Shown here piece after piece: positions 36,850-44,908 of a DNA stretch of 64,000 nt (the first letter of the stretch is position 1; every line of letters begins with the position of its first letter). The notes below the pieces were generated by a model. The model worked only from the letters and a program-made list of their open reading frames with translations. It was not told where the DNA came from and did not search any database. Made by a program: the position numbers and the translations under genes. Origin of the DNA: Pantoea sp. AS-PWVM4. GTDB lineage: Bacteria > Pseudomonadota > Gammaproteobacteria > Enterobacterales > Enterobacteriaceae. The stretch spans positions 1 to 64,000 of the forward strand of contig NZ_ASZC01000008.1 in NCBI RefSeq assembly GCF_000468095.1. The letters are read 5' to 3'.

Positions 36850-37218
36850 ATGGCAAATAACGTCACCGGTTTTCTCAGGATAGTGAAAGCAGCCGGTTAT
36901 TCCTGGCAGGGATTGCGCGCTGCCTGGACACATGAAGCAGCGTTTCGCCAGGAAGCCATTGCCGCATTAGTGGCAATTATAGTGGCGTGCTGGCTGGATG
37001 TTGATGCTATTTCCCGCGTACTCATGATTGGTTCCGTGGTGCTGGTGATCATTGTGGAGATCCTGAATAGCGCCATTGAAGCCGTGGTCGACCGCATTGG
37101 TCAGGAACGCCATCCGCTGGCTGGACGCGCGAAAGACATGGGATCGGCCGCTGTGTTGCTGGCTATTTTACTGGCGCTGTTTGTCTGGATCGCGCTGCTT
37201 TGGTCACATTTGCGATAA
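36850..37218 (+). CDS. dgkA: Diacylglycerol kinase DgkA
   Basis: DgkA phosphorylates diacylglycerol to phosphatidate in the inner membrane, recycling lipid from periplasmic glucan synthesis. The 122-residue protein has three membrane segments, an amphipathic N-terminus and the catalytic block EILNSAIEAVVDRIG and the following RAKDMGSAAVLLA. The ATG at 36850 gives the family length; a longer frame to 36742 encodes an unlikely leader. Confidence 0.96.
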   Translation: MANNVTGFLRIVKAAGYSWQGLRAAWTHEAAFRQEAIAALVAIIVACWLDVDAISRVLMIGSVVLVIIVEILNSAIEAVVDRIGQERHPLAGRAKDMGSAAVLLAILLALFVWIALLWSHLR

Positions 37219-37280
37219 GGATTCCGGATTCATCAACTCGCTGATTTTTCCCTCAGTTTTGGTTTCCATTTCACCAATAC

Positions 37281-37296
37281 CTGTATATACTCACAG
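37281..37296. promoter_or_regulatory. LexA box 1 of lexA
   Basis: CTGTATATACTCACAG is an excellent SOS box (CTG-N10-CAG, with the TATATA centre). It lies about 28 bases before the lexA ATG. Confidence 0.93.
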
Positions 37297-37299
37297 CGA

Positions 37300-37315
37300 C
37301 TGTATAAACAACCAG
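37300..37315. promoter_or_regulatory. LexA box 2 of lexA
   Basis: CTGTATAAACAACCAG follows the first box by three bases. Paired boxes are the known arrangement at lexA and permit autoregulation. Confidence 0.9.
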
Positions 37316-37323
37316 GGGGCGGG

Positions 37324-37938
37324 ATGAAAGCGTTAACCAGCAGGCAGCAACAGGTCTATGATCTGATTCGCGACCATATTAACCAGACGGGCATGCCGCC
37401 AACGCGTGCGGAAATTGCTTCGCAGCTGGGCTTCCGCTCACCTAATGCGGCAGAAGAACACCTGAAAGCATTAGCGCGTAAAGGCGTTATTGAGATCGTT
37501 TCCGGCGCTTCGCGCGGCATTCGTTTATTAATGGAAGAAGAAGCCAGTGAGGGGCTGCCATTGGTTGGCCGTGTCGCTGCGGGTGAACCTTTGCTGGCGC
37601 AGGAGCACATTGAAGCGCACTACCAGGTCGATGCTAACCTGTTCAAACCCAGCGCTGATTTCCTGCTGCGTGTCAGCGGCATGTCGATGAAAGATATCGG
37701 CATTATGGATGGCGATCTGCTGGCGGTACACAAAACACAGGAAGTGCGTAACGGCCAGGTTGTCGTCGCACGTATCGATGACGAAGTCACGGTGAAGCGC
37801 TGGAAAAAGCAGGGCGCAATTGTGCAATTGCTGCCGGAAAACAGCGACTTCCAGCCGATTGTTGTCGATACCCGCGAACAATCCCTGACGGTCGAAGGGC
37901 TGGCGGTAGGTATTGTGCGCAACGGCGAGTGGCTCTGA
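37324..37938 (+). CDS. lexA: SOS repressor LexA
   Basis: LexA represses SOS genes and self-cleaves when RecA is active on single-stranded DNA. The 204-residue protein has the N-terminal winged helix ([40 protein letters not shown]), the cleavage site VAAGEPLL (Ala-Gly bond) and the Ser/Lys dyad in [11 protein letters not shown] and [14 protein letters not shown]. dinF follows after about 90 bases with a hairpin between, so it is read partly through from lexA. Confidence 0.98.
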   Translation: MKALTSRQQQVYDLIRDHINQTGMPPTRAEIASQLGFRSPNAAEEHLKALARKGVIEIVSGASRGIRLLMEEEASEGLPLVGRVAAGEPLLAQEHIEAHYQVDANLFKPSADFLLRVSGMSMKDIGIMDGDLLAVHKTQEVRNGQVVVARIDDEVTVKRWKKQGAIVQLLPENSDFQPIVVDTREQSLTVEGLAVGIVRNGEWL

Positions 37939-37957
37939 TACCTTGATTCCCCCCGCT

Positions 37958-37986
37958 ACGGCAGCCTTCTGTGCTGCCGTGGTTTT
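37958..37986 (+). terminator. Hairpin between lexA and dinF
   Basis: ACGGCAGC / GCTGCCGT with a seven-base loop followed by GGTTTTATTC. The T run is interrupted, so it likely attenuates rather than fully stops lexA-dinF transcription. Confidence 0.6.
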
Positions 37987-38028
37987 ATTCTCTGACAAGA
38001 CGGTAGTGCAGCAAACCGGGACGGGCTG

Positions 38029-39354
38029 ATGCAGCTGTTTTCCTCCTCTGACAAAGCACTCTGGCGGCTGGCGCTGCCTATGATTCTCTCCAATATCACT
38101 GTTCCGCTACTTGGCGTGGTTGATACCGCCGTCATTGGTCATCTCGATAGTCCCATTTATCTCGGCGGTGTGGCGGTTGGCACCACGGCGACCAGTTTCA
38201 TCTTTATGTTGCTGCTGTTTTTACGTATGAGCACCACCGGGCTGACTGCTCAGGCATTTGGTGCTGGCAACAAAAAGGCACTGGCTCGGGCGCTTACCCA
38301 GCCTTTACTCATTGCCCTGGTGGCCGGTGTGCTGTTTATTTTGCTGCGCACGCCAGTCAGTAATCTGGCAGCGGTGCTGATGGGTGGCAGCCAGGAGGTC
38401 CAACAGCAGGCGCAATTGTTCATTCAGATTCGCTGGCTGAGCGCTCCCGCCACGCTGGCAAACCTGGTTATCCTCGGTTGGTTGTTGGGGGTGCAATATG
38501 CGCGTGCGCCAGTGGTGCTACTGGTGGTGGGGAATTTGGTCAATATCCTGTTGGATCTGGCGTTTGTGTTGGGGCTGCATTGGGGCGTAGCAGGTGCCGC
38601 AGCAGCAACGGCACTGGCTGAATATACGACCCTTGCCGTCGGATTATGGATGGTGGCGCGTGTATTGAAGCTGCGCGGAATTGATTTGGCGATGCTGCGG
38701 GAGAGTTGGCGCGGTGATGCTGCTCGTCTGTTTCGCCTCAATCGCGACATTATGCTGCGCTCCTTCCTGCTACAAATCTGCTTTGCTTCCCTGACGATAC
38801 TCGGTGCACGTATTGGCCCGGATGTGGTAGCAGTCAATGCGGTGCTGTTGATGTTTCTGACTTTCACCGCGTATGCACAGGATGGCTTTGCTTATGCGGT
38901 TGAAGCGTGTTCTGGTGAAGCCGTCGGTGCCAAAGATCGCAGCCGGCTATTGCTCATCTGGCATGCTGCCTGCCGTCAGGCGGGGTTGGTCGCGCTGCTG
39001 TTTGCGGCGATTTATGCGTTATTTGGCACCCATATCGTGGCCCTGCTGACTTCACTGGAAGCATTACGCGATGCGGCCGATCGCTATCTGCTATGGCAGG
39101 TGGTGATGCCGTTAGTGGGCGTGTGGTGCTACCTGTTGGATGGCATGTTTATCGGGGCAACGCGCGGCCGGGAAATGCGTAACAGCATGGCGCTGGCGGC
39201 GCTCGGTTATGGCCTGTCATTACTGACGCTTCCCTGGTTAGGTAATCATGGATTGTGGCTGGCGGTGACGGTGTTTCTGGCCGTGCGTGGAATAACGCTC
39301 TGGTGGGTCTGGCGTCGTCACTGGCGTCATGACAGCTGGTTTACAAACAGTTAA
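38029..39354 (+). CDS. dinF: MATE-family efflux protein DinF
   Basis: DinF is an SOS-linked inner-membrane multidrug/toxin exporter of the MATE family. The 441-residue protein has about twelve membrane segments and the DinF blocks LALPMILSNITVPLLGVVDTAVIGHL, STTGLTAQAFGAG and LDGMFIGATRGREMRNSMALAALG. Damage induction comes from the upstream lexA promoter. Confidence 0.95.
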   Translation: MQLFSSSDKALWRLALPMILSNITVPLLGVVDTAVIGHLDSPIYLGGVAVGTTATSFIFMLLLFLRMSTTGLTAQAFGAGNKKALARALTQPLLIALVAGVLFILLRTPVSNLAAVLMGGSQEVQQQAQLFIQIRWLSAPATLANLVILGWLLGVQYARAPVVLLVVGNLVNILLDLAFVLGLHWGVAGAAAATALAEYTTLAVGLWMVARVLKLRGIDLAMLRESWRGDAARLFRLNRDIMLRSFLLQICFASLTILGARIGPDVVAVNAVLLMFLTFTAYAQDGFAYAVEACSGEAVGAKDRSRLLLIWHAACRQAGLVALLFAAIYALFGTHIVALLTSLEALRDAADRYLLWQVVMPLVGVWCYLLDGMFIGATRGREMRNSMALAALGYGLSLLTLPWLGNHGLWLAVTVFLAVRGITLWWVWRRHWRHDSWFTNS

Positions 39355-39518
39355 CTATGATGCTTTGAATACAGAATAATCCGTAAGTGTGCTAACCATT
39401 CCGCAATGTCTACTATAATTATCCTTATCAGCGCGAATGAGTAGCGCTTTATGTTGGTTTTACCCGCTGAGCGTTGGGTATTCCACCACTATCACTCGAC
39501 ATAACATGGAGAAAGGTT

Positions 39519-39731
39519 ATGAACAAAGACGAAGTGAGCGGAAACTGGAAACAATTCAAAGGGAAAGTGAAAGAAAAATGGGGCAAGCTGACGGATGACG
39601 ATATGACGGTCATTGAAGGGAAACGCGATCAGCTTGTCGGGAAAATTCAGGAACGCTACGGCTACGCAAAAGATCAGGCCGAGCGAGAAGTTAAAGACTG
39701 GGAAAGTCACAACAAGGATTATCGCTGGTAA
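39519..39731 (+). CDS. yjbJ: CsbD-family stress protein YjbJ
   Basis: A 70-residue hydrophilic protein nearly identical to E. coli YjbJ (MNKDEVSGNWKQFKGKVKEKWGKL). CsbD proteins are abundant under stress in stationary phase; the activity is unknown. A GGAGAAAGG site precedes the ATG at 39519; a longer frame upstream is not needed. Confidence 0.93.
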   Translation: MNKDEVSGNWKQFKGKVKEKWGKLTDDDMTVIEGKRDQLVGKIQERYGYAKDQAEREVKDWESHNKDYRW

Positions 39732-39762
39732 CGGACCCGTTTAAGGACGATGCTCCTGCCCT

Positions 39763-39798
39763 CCGATCGTGATGATCGGGCTGGCACAGGGATGTGCC
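39763..39798. terminator. Paired short hairpins between yjbJ and zur
   Basis: CCGATC / GATCGG (39763-39779) and GGCACA / TGTGCC (39783-39798) lie between the convergent genes. Stems are only six bases, so termination is uncertain. Confidence 0.35.
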
Positions 39799-39800
39799 AT

Positions 39801-40322
39801 CTATCCTTTTTTACCCCGCTTCTTACTTTCCACCTGATGATCGTGCTCACAGCTTTCGTGATGCGTACAGGCTTCTACTTCAACACAATTTTCACACAGA
39901 CCGTGTGCTTCTATGACGCTGTGTCGCAAGGAAAAACCGGCCTGTTCGGCCAGGCCTGCAATGATCTTTTCCACGCCATGCGCGTGCTTTTCACTGACTG
40001 CGGCACAACGATCGCACACCAGCATGACTGAGGTATGTGCCGGTTCATCGAAATGATGGCAAACCACGTAGCTGTTATTGGACTCCACACGATGGATGAA
40101 ACCCTGCTCCAGCAGGAAGTCCAGTGCACGGTAAATAGTGGGGGGTTTTGCCTGGGGCTCACTGACACGCAACTGATCCAGCAAATCATAGGCGCTGATC
40201 GATCCATTCTGCTCTGCCATCAGGCGCAGCACCTCGGCGCGTTGTGAGGTCAGACGTACACCGCGTTGCAGACAGAGTGTCTCCGCCTGAGTAAGCAGTT
40301 GGTCGGGCGACAGATTTGACAT
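39801..40322 (-). CDS. zur: Zinc uptake regulator Zur
   Basis: Zur is the Fur-family repressor of zinc import genes when zinc is bound. The 173-residue protein has the N-terminal winged helix (RLTSQRAEVLRLMAEQNGSISAYDLLDQL, KPPTIYRALDFLLEQGFIHRVES), the metal ligands in the VCHHFDEPAHTSVMLVCDRC segment, and a Cys/His-rich tail (CENCVEVEACTHHESCEHDH). The ATG at 40320-40322 fits the family start; an upstream in-frame ATG would run across the regulatory box below. Confidence 0.95.
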   Translation of the reverse strand: MSNLSPDQLLTQAETLCLQRGVRLTSQRAEVLRLMAEQNGSISAYDLLDQLRVSEPQAKPPTIYRALDFLLEQGFIHRVESNNSYVVCHHFDEPAHTSVMLVCDRCAAVSEKHAHGVEKIIAGLAEQAGFSLRHSVIEAHGLCENCVEVEACTHHESCEHDHQVESKKRGKKG

Positions 40323-40342
40323 AAGCGTTCTCCAGGTTGCGA

Positions 40343-40364
40343 GTGATGTTATTTTATCACACAA
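40343..40364. promoter_or_regulatory. Zur-like box in the zur promoter
   Basis: GTGATGTTATTTTATCACAC has GTGAT / ATCAC arms and, in ATGTTATTTTATCACAC, differs at two central bases from the operator half ATGTTATAATATCACAC as I recall it from E. coli znu. It starts 21 bases before the zur ATG and suggests autoregulation. Confidence 0.55.
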
Positions 40365-40771
40365 ATTTTTACGCTGCTGTGATTGCTTTTTCTTCTTAAC
40401 TCTCTCAGTAAAATTTCATTTTTTCATCGGGTTAGCCGCGCAATTTTCCGCAGACTCTTCTCACCCTGCCATCATTGATTCTGCTTGCTCTGACCTCATT
40501 ACGGAGGCTTATCATTTTTTGCTTTGCAACTCACCGACTTAGCGACTAAGGTTCAAAAGGTCTTAAGTAATATCTGGTCTTAATTTAAGTGCCGTTTATT
40601 TTTTTGCATAAATACACGACAGATTGACGCATCAGTAGTCAATTCTGCGAATAGCAGTGCTATTTCCTTTCATTTCACAGCAATAAATCGTTAGCCCAGG
40701 TTCACAATAAGGGGCTGGTAAATTGTTTCGTCGATGACGTGGTCACGACTTTTAAAGGTGATGGCAGGCAA
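40365..40771. other. Gene-free leader upstream of the TraF-like gene
   Basis: About 400 AT-rich bases between zur and the plus-strand outer-membrane gene. They hold a short direct repeat (GGTCTTAA at 40558-40565 and again at 40576-40583) and T-rich stretches, and likely the promoter and a long 5' leader of the next gene. No gene or structured RNA could be supported. Confidence 0.5.
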
Positions 40772-42022
40772 ATGGTGAAGACATTATTCAGACGCAAAAG
40801 TGTTGGTTATATTGTTGTTTTGAATGCAGTATTTCTTTCCTCTTCGGCCCTGGCCGCAGGTACCTGGTACGACGCTCGTAACGATGCAATGGGGGGGACA
40901 GGGGTCGCTTCTTCCACCTGGAGTTCTGCGGTACTGGCAAACCCGGCTTTGATGACCAAAGCAAAACCTGATGATGACGTGAGTATTATTTTCCCTTCAG
41001 CTGGGATACAGGTTACTGATAAAGACAAACTGATTAATCGTGTTGATGACATCACGGACACCGTCGACCGTTATCAGAACGTGATTGATAACTTAACCTT
41101 CCAGGACTACCTCAACGGCTATCCAGAACTTAAAGCCGCGGCGGGTGATATGGCAAACCAGTTGCGCGATCTGCGTGGCAACAAAGCAGACGGCTCAGCA
41201 GGCGTTGCGCTGGCTGTTACGGTGCCCAATGAAACGCTGCCCTTCGCGTTTGTCACCAAAGCCTACGGTACTGCACACATCCGTGCGAACGTGTCACAAA
41301 GCGATATTGATTATCTGCAAGGGGTTGCGGATGGCACTGTCATTCCAGTGCCGGGTGATGAGGATAAGTTGACCTCCAGCGCCAACGGTCTGGCGGCGTT
41401 AGTGACCGATTACGGTATTGCTATGGCGCATCAGTTCAGCATTGCCGGGCATCCTGTCTCTGTAGGGATTACGCCGAAACTGCAAAAAACCTGGCTGTAT
41501 AACTACACCGCCAGCGTGTACAACTACGATAAAAGCGATATCAACAACAGCCGCTACCGCAGCTCAGATACCGGTTTTAACGTTGATGCAGGTATCGCAA
41601 CGGACTTTGCCGATAACTGGACGTTCGGCCTGACTGGCCAGAACCTGATTTCACGCGATATCGATACCAAAGAAGTGAATGGCTACCGTGATACGTACCA
41701 AATCCGTCCACTGGTCACCACCGGTCTGGCCTGGAACTATGGTGCCTTCACACTGACTGGCGATGTCGATTTGACACAAACCAAGCGTTTTAAATCGGAA
41801 GACAGCAGTCAATATGTTGGAGTCGGTGGGGAATATCGTGTACTGGACTGGCTGCAATTGCGGGCTGGTTATCGTGCGGATATGAAGTCAAATGACGCCA
41901 ACGTGTTCACCGCCGGTTTTGGTGTGTCACCGTTTAACAATACCGTGCACCTTGATTTGGCCGGTTCGGTTGGCGACGACAATACCTGGGGTGCGATGTT
42001 GCAGCTCGGCTTTAATTTCTGA
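40772..42022 (+). CDS. TraF-like outer-membrane beta-barrel protein (TraF_2 type)
   Basis: The 416-residue protein starts MVKTLFRRKSVG and has a signal peptide ending ...SSSALAAGTW. The mature part shows alternating beta-barrel strands, WYDARNDAMGGTGVASST near the start (a pattern shared with FadL/UPF0164-type porins and the conjugal-transfer TraF_2 family), and a terminal phenylalanine (LQLGFNF) typical for BamA recognition. No conjugation genes are nearby, so a transfer role is unlikely; export or uptake of a hydrophobic compound is possible. An in-frame GTG at 40739 could lengthen it by 11 residues; the ATG at 40772 with AGG upstream is preferred. Confidence 0.75.
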   Translation: MVKTLFRRKSVGYIVVLNAVFLSSSALAAGTWYDARNDAMGGTGVASSTWSSAVLANPALMTKAKPDDDVSIIFPSAGIQVTDKDKLINRVDDITDTVDRYQNVIDNLTFQDYLNGYPELKAAAGDMANQLRDLRGNKADGSAGVALAVTVPNETLPFAFVTKAYGTAHIRANVSQSDIDYLQGVADGTVIPVPGDEDKLTSSANGLAALVTDYGIAMAHQFSIAGHPVSVGITPKLQKTWLYNYTASVYNYDKSDINNSRYRSSDTGFNVDAGIATDFADNWTFGLTGQNLISRDIDTKEVNGYRDTYQIRPLVTTGLAWNYGAFTLTGDVDLTQTKRFKSEDSSQYVGVGGEYRVLDWLQLRAGYRADMKSNDANVFTAGFGVSPFNNTVHLDLAGSVGDDNTWGAMLQLGFNF

Positions 42023-42120
42023 TGTCTCTGCTTCATCCTGACGGGCGGCTGTGTCGCCCGTCAATCCTGTGATATCATTGCGCAGAATCTCATCACTTAA
42101 CCCCGGATTTACTGCGTTTC

Positions 42121-43116
42121 ATGACCGATACCTTCTCTTCGCAACGTTTTTCTATTGCCCCAATGCTCGACTGGACCGATCGTCACTGTCGTTATTTTCA
42201 CCGTCAGCTGAGTGGTGACACGCTGCTTTACACCGAAATGGTGACAACCGGCGCGATCATTCATGGCAAGGGTGATTATCTGGCTTTTAGCGAGGATGAA
42301 CATCCGGTTGCGCTGCAACTGGGTGGCAGCGATCCAGCAGCCCTGGCGCAGTGCGCGCAACTGGCGGAAGCGCGTGGTTACGATGAGATCAACCTTAATG
42401 TCGGCTGCCCGTCCGATCGCGTGCAGAATGGCCGTTTTGGTGCCTGTCTGATGGGAGAAGCGGCGCTGGTGGCGGATTGCATTAAAGCGATGCGTGACGT
42501 GGTAAGCATTCCGGTGACGGTGAAAACCCGTATCGGTATTGACGATCAGGATAGCTACGCCTTCTTGTGCGATTTCGTTGGCACTGTCGCACAGCAGGGT
42601 GGCTGCGACACGTTTATCATCCACGCCCGTAAAGCCTGGTTGTCGGGTCTTAGCCCAAAAGAGAACCGCGAGATCCCCCCGCTTGATTATCCGCGCGTCT
42701 ATCAACTGAAACGTGATTTCCCCCATCTGACTATGGCGATCAATGGGGGGATCAAAACGCTGGAAGAGGCGAAAATCCACCTGCAACATATGGATGGCGT
42801 GATGATGGGGCGTGAAGCCTATCAGAATCCGGGCATTCTGACGCAGGTTGACCGTGAGTTGTTTGGTCGTGATACGCCAGCCGTAGATCCCGTGGCCGTG
42901 GTACGTAGCATGTATCCGTATATCGAGGCGGAACTGGCGAAAGGGACTTACCTTGGTCACGTCACGCGCCATATGTTGGGCCTGTTCCAGGGCATTCCGG
43001 GCGCACGCCAGTGGCGACGTTATCTTAGCGAAAATGCCCACAAACCGGGCGCTGATGTTCGCGTGCTGGAAGCGGCGCTGGCGCTGGTGGCGGATAAAAT
43101 TCCCCTGGAAGCCTGA
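42121..43116 (+). CDS. dusA: tRNA-dihydrouridine(20/20a) synthase DusA
   Basis: DusA is a flavoenzyme that reduces uridine at D-loop positions 20/20a of tRNA. The 331-residue protein has the FMN-barrel blocks [17 protein letters not shown], the catalytic Cys in [14 protein letters not shown], the [23 protein letters not shown] block and [10 protein letters not shown]. It lacks the longer N-terminal leader of E. coli DusA. It precedes pspG, as in E. coli, with an inverted repeat between. Confidence 0.96.
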   Translation: MTDTFSSQRFSIAPMLDWTDRHCRYFHRQLSGDTLLYTEMVTTGAIIHGKGDYLAFSEDEHPVALQLGGSDPAALAQCAQLAEARGYDEINLNVGCPSDRVQNGRFGACLMGEAALVADCIKAMRDVVSIPVTVKTRIGIDDQDSYAFLCDFVGTVAQQGGCDTFIIHARKAWLSGLSPKENREIPPLDYPRVYQLKRDFPHLTMAINGGIKTLEEAKIHLQHMDGVMMGREAYQNPGILTQVDRELFGRDTPAVDPVAVVRSMYPYIEAELAKGTYLGHVTRHMLGLFQGIPGARQWRRYLSENAHKPGADVRVLEAALALVADKIPLEA

Positions 43117-43125
43117 TTTTTTTCT

Positions 43126-43233
43126 CCGTAGCGGCGCGATTTATCGCGCAATTTCGTGCGCGTTGCAGGAAAAAAACGCGCAATTTCGTGCGCGTTGCAG
43201 GAAAAAAACGCGCGATTAATCGCGCCGCTACGG
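43126..43233. repeat. Palindrome-family inverted repeat with an internal 32-bp duplication
   Basis: The left arm CCGTAGCGGCGCGATTTATC (from 43126) and right arm GATTAATCGCGCCGCTACGG (to 43233) are inverted copies of the window's palindrome family. Between them a 32-base unit starting CGCGCAATTTCGTGCGCG is repeated twice head-to-tail (43145-43176, 43177-43208), each ending in a run of A. Confidence 0.9.
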
Positions 43234-43344
43234 GGATGGTTCTACGGTTTTATTCACACCAAAATTTGGTGAATTTCACTATTCCCGCCATATGCCCTGA
43301 ATAATACTTATAATAATTTCAACGTCTTAGTAAGGTTTGCGAGT

Positions 43345-43360
43345 TGGCACGCATCTTGTA
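43345..43360 (+). promoter_or_regulatory. Sigma-54 promoter of pspG
   Basis: TGGCACGCATCTTGTA fits the -24/-12 sigma-54 consensus TGGCACG-N4-TTGCW with one mismatch. It lies 35 bases before the pspG start. E. coli pspG is read by sigma-54 polymerase with PspF. Confidence 0.8.
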
Positions 43361-43394
43361 ATGCACTTCCTGTAACCTACACAGGAGAACCTTC

Positions 43395-43661
43395 GTGGAA
43401 ATATTATTTGTTATCGGCTTTTTTCTCATGCTGTTGCTGACCGGTGTGTCGCTGCTGGGCGTGATTGCCGCGCTGATTGTTGCAACGGTGCTGATGTTCC
43501 TCGGCGGGTTGTTTGCACTTGTTATTAAATTGTTGCCGTGGCTGGTGTTGGCGGTGGTGGCTGTCTGGGTGTATCGCGCTTTTACCACGCCGCAGGGTGA
43601 AGTGAAGCTGAATCGACTGAAAAGAAAAATCAGTAAGTTAGAGAGAAACGGCTGGCGCTAA
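43395..43661 (+). CDS. pspG: Phage shock protein G
   Basis: PspG is a small inner-membrane effector of the phage shock response. The 88-residue protein has two or three membrane segments and the conserved beginning MEILFVIGFFLMLLLTGVSLLG, then FLGGLFALVIKLLPWLVL. The start is GTG with CAGGAGAA upstream. The C-terminal basic tail (NRLKRKISKLERNGWR) differs from E. coli. A sigma-54 promoter lies just upstream. Confidence 0.92.
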   Translation: MEILFVIGFFLMLLLTGVSLLGVIAALIVATVLMFLGGLFALVIKLLPWLVLAVVAVWVYRAFTTPQGEVKLNRLKRKISKLERNGWR

Positions 43662-43814
43662 ATGCGGAGGCGATCACAGAGTTGGCAATGCTTAGTCCAA
43701 ATCTGCAATTAAACATATTTTTTACTTATGTTTTCTGTCAGGATGTTTGCCGTTGAGTCGAAACAAATTCATCGCCGCTGTCCCTACACCAGCGCGAACT
43801 ATAAAAAAGAAAAA

Positions 43815-43836
43815 GGGGCTTCCTACGGGAAGCCCC
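43815..43836 (-). terminator. Terminator of qorA
   Basis: A nine-base stem GGGGCTTCC / GGAAGCCCC with a TACG loop. On the minus strand it is followed by a T-rich run (complement of AAAAAAGAAAAA), so it serves qorA. Confidence 0.85.
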
Positions 43837-43851
43837 GTTTGCTTTATGGCG

Positions 43852-44835
43852 TCAGGGAATCAGCAGACTTGAGCCTTGCGTCGCGCGGCTTTCCAGCACC
43901 TTATGCGCCTGAGCCGCATCGCGTAACGCGAATTTCTGCTGTTCCGGCACATTGATTTTAATCGCATGGCTGGCAATCAGTGAAAACAGCTCAGCACTGG
44001 CGTGGTCGAGTTCTTCGCGGTTGGTGATATAACCAAACAATGAAGGACGGGTGACAAACAGCGACCCCTTCTTGTTCAGAATGCCCAAATCGACACCGGT
44101 GACCGGACCGGACGCATTACCAAAACTCACCATCAGACCGTGGCGACGCAGACTATCCAGTGACGCTTCCCAGGTATCTTTACCTACTGAGTCATACACC
44201 ACAGCCACTTTTTTGCCGTTGGTCAGTTCACTCACCCGTTGCGCAATATTCTCGTCGCGATAGTTAATGGTGGCCCATGCGCCCGCCTCTTTGGCGATTT
44301 GCGCTTTTTCAGCGGAGCCTACGGTACCAATCAGGTGCGCGCCCAGCGCTTTCGCCCACTGGCAGGCAATCAGACCGACACCGCCCGCTGCGGCATGGAA
44401 CAGGAATGTCTCATCCGCTTTGACCTTATAAGTCTGACGCAACAGATATTGTACGGTCAGGCCCTTCAGGAACGAGGCGGCTCCCTGCTCGAAGCTGATG
44501 CGTTCAGGCAGAATCACCAGACGATCTTCATGCACATTGTGCAACTCGCTGTACGCACCGAGCGCCGACTGGCAATACACCACGCGATCGCCCACTTTAA
44601 AGCGTGTAACGGCAGAACCGACTTTTTTCACTACGCCTGCCGCTTCCGTACCCAGACCAGAAGGTTTCGCTGCCACCGGATACAATCCGCTACGTACATA
44701 GGTATCGATATAGTTAATACCGATTGCCCGATTTTCCACCTGGACTTCATGTTCAGCGGGGTCGGCAAGTTCAAAATCCACCCATTGCAGTACTTCAGGG
44801 CCGCCATGTTCGTTGAACTGAATACGCTTTGCCAT
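43852..44835 (-). CDS. qorA: NADPH:quinone oxidoreductase QorA
   Basis: QorA is a cytosolic medium-chain reductase without zinc that reduces quinones with NADPH. The 327-residue protein shows NYIDTYVRSGLYPV, the NADPH-binding motif AAAGGVGLIACQWAKALG, and PGLGTEAAG-like segment PSGLGTEAAGVVKKVG. An AGGAG site precedes the ATG. It is divergent from dnaB with about 70 bases between, as in E. coli. Confidence 0.95.
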   Translation of the reverse strand: MAKRIQFNEHGGPEVLQWVDFELADPAEHEVQVENRAIGINYIDTYVRSGLYPVAAKPSGLGTEAAGVVKKVGSAVTRFKVGDRVVYCQSALGAYSELHNVHEDRLVILPERISFEQGAASFLKGLTVQYLLRQTYKVKADETFLFHAAAGGVGLIACQWAKALGAHLIGTVGSAEKAQIAKEAGAWATINYRDENIAQRVSELTNGKKVAVVYDSVGKDTWEASLDSLRRHGLMVSFGNASGPVTGVDLGILNKKGSLFVTRPSLFGYITNREELDHASAELFSLIASHAIKINVPEQQKFALRDAAQAHKVLESRATQGSSLLIP

Positions 44836-44908
44836 TCTGACTCCTGTGATTGTTCATCCTGTGACGTTATACTTGCCCGTCACTCTAAAGATCGGTAATG
44901 CATTCACT

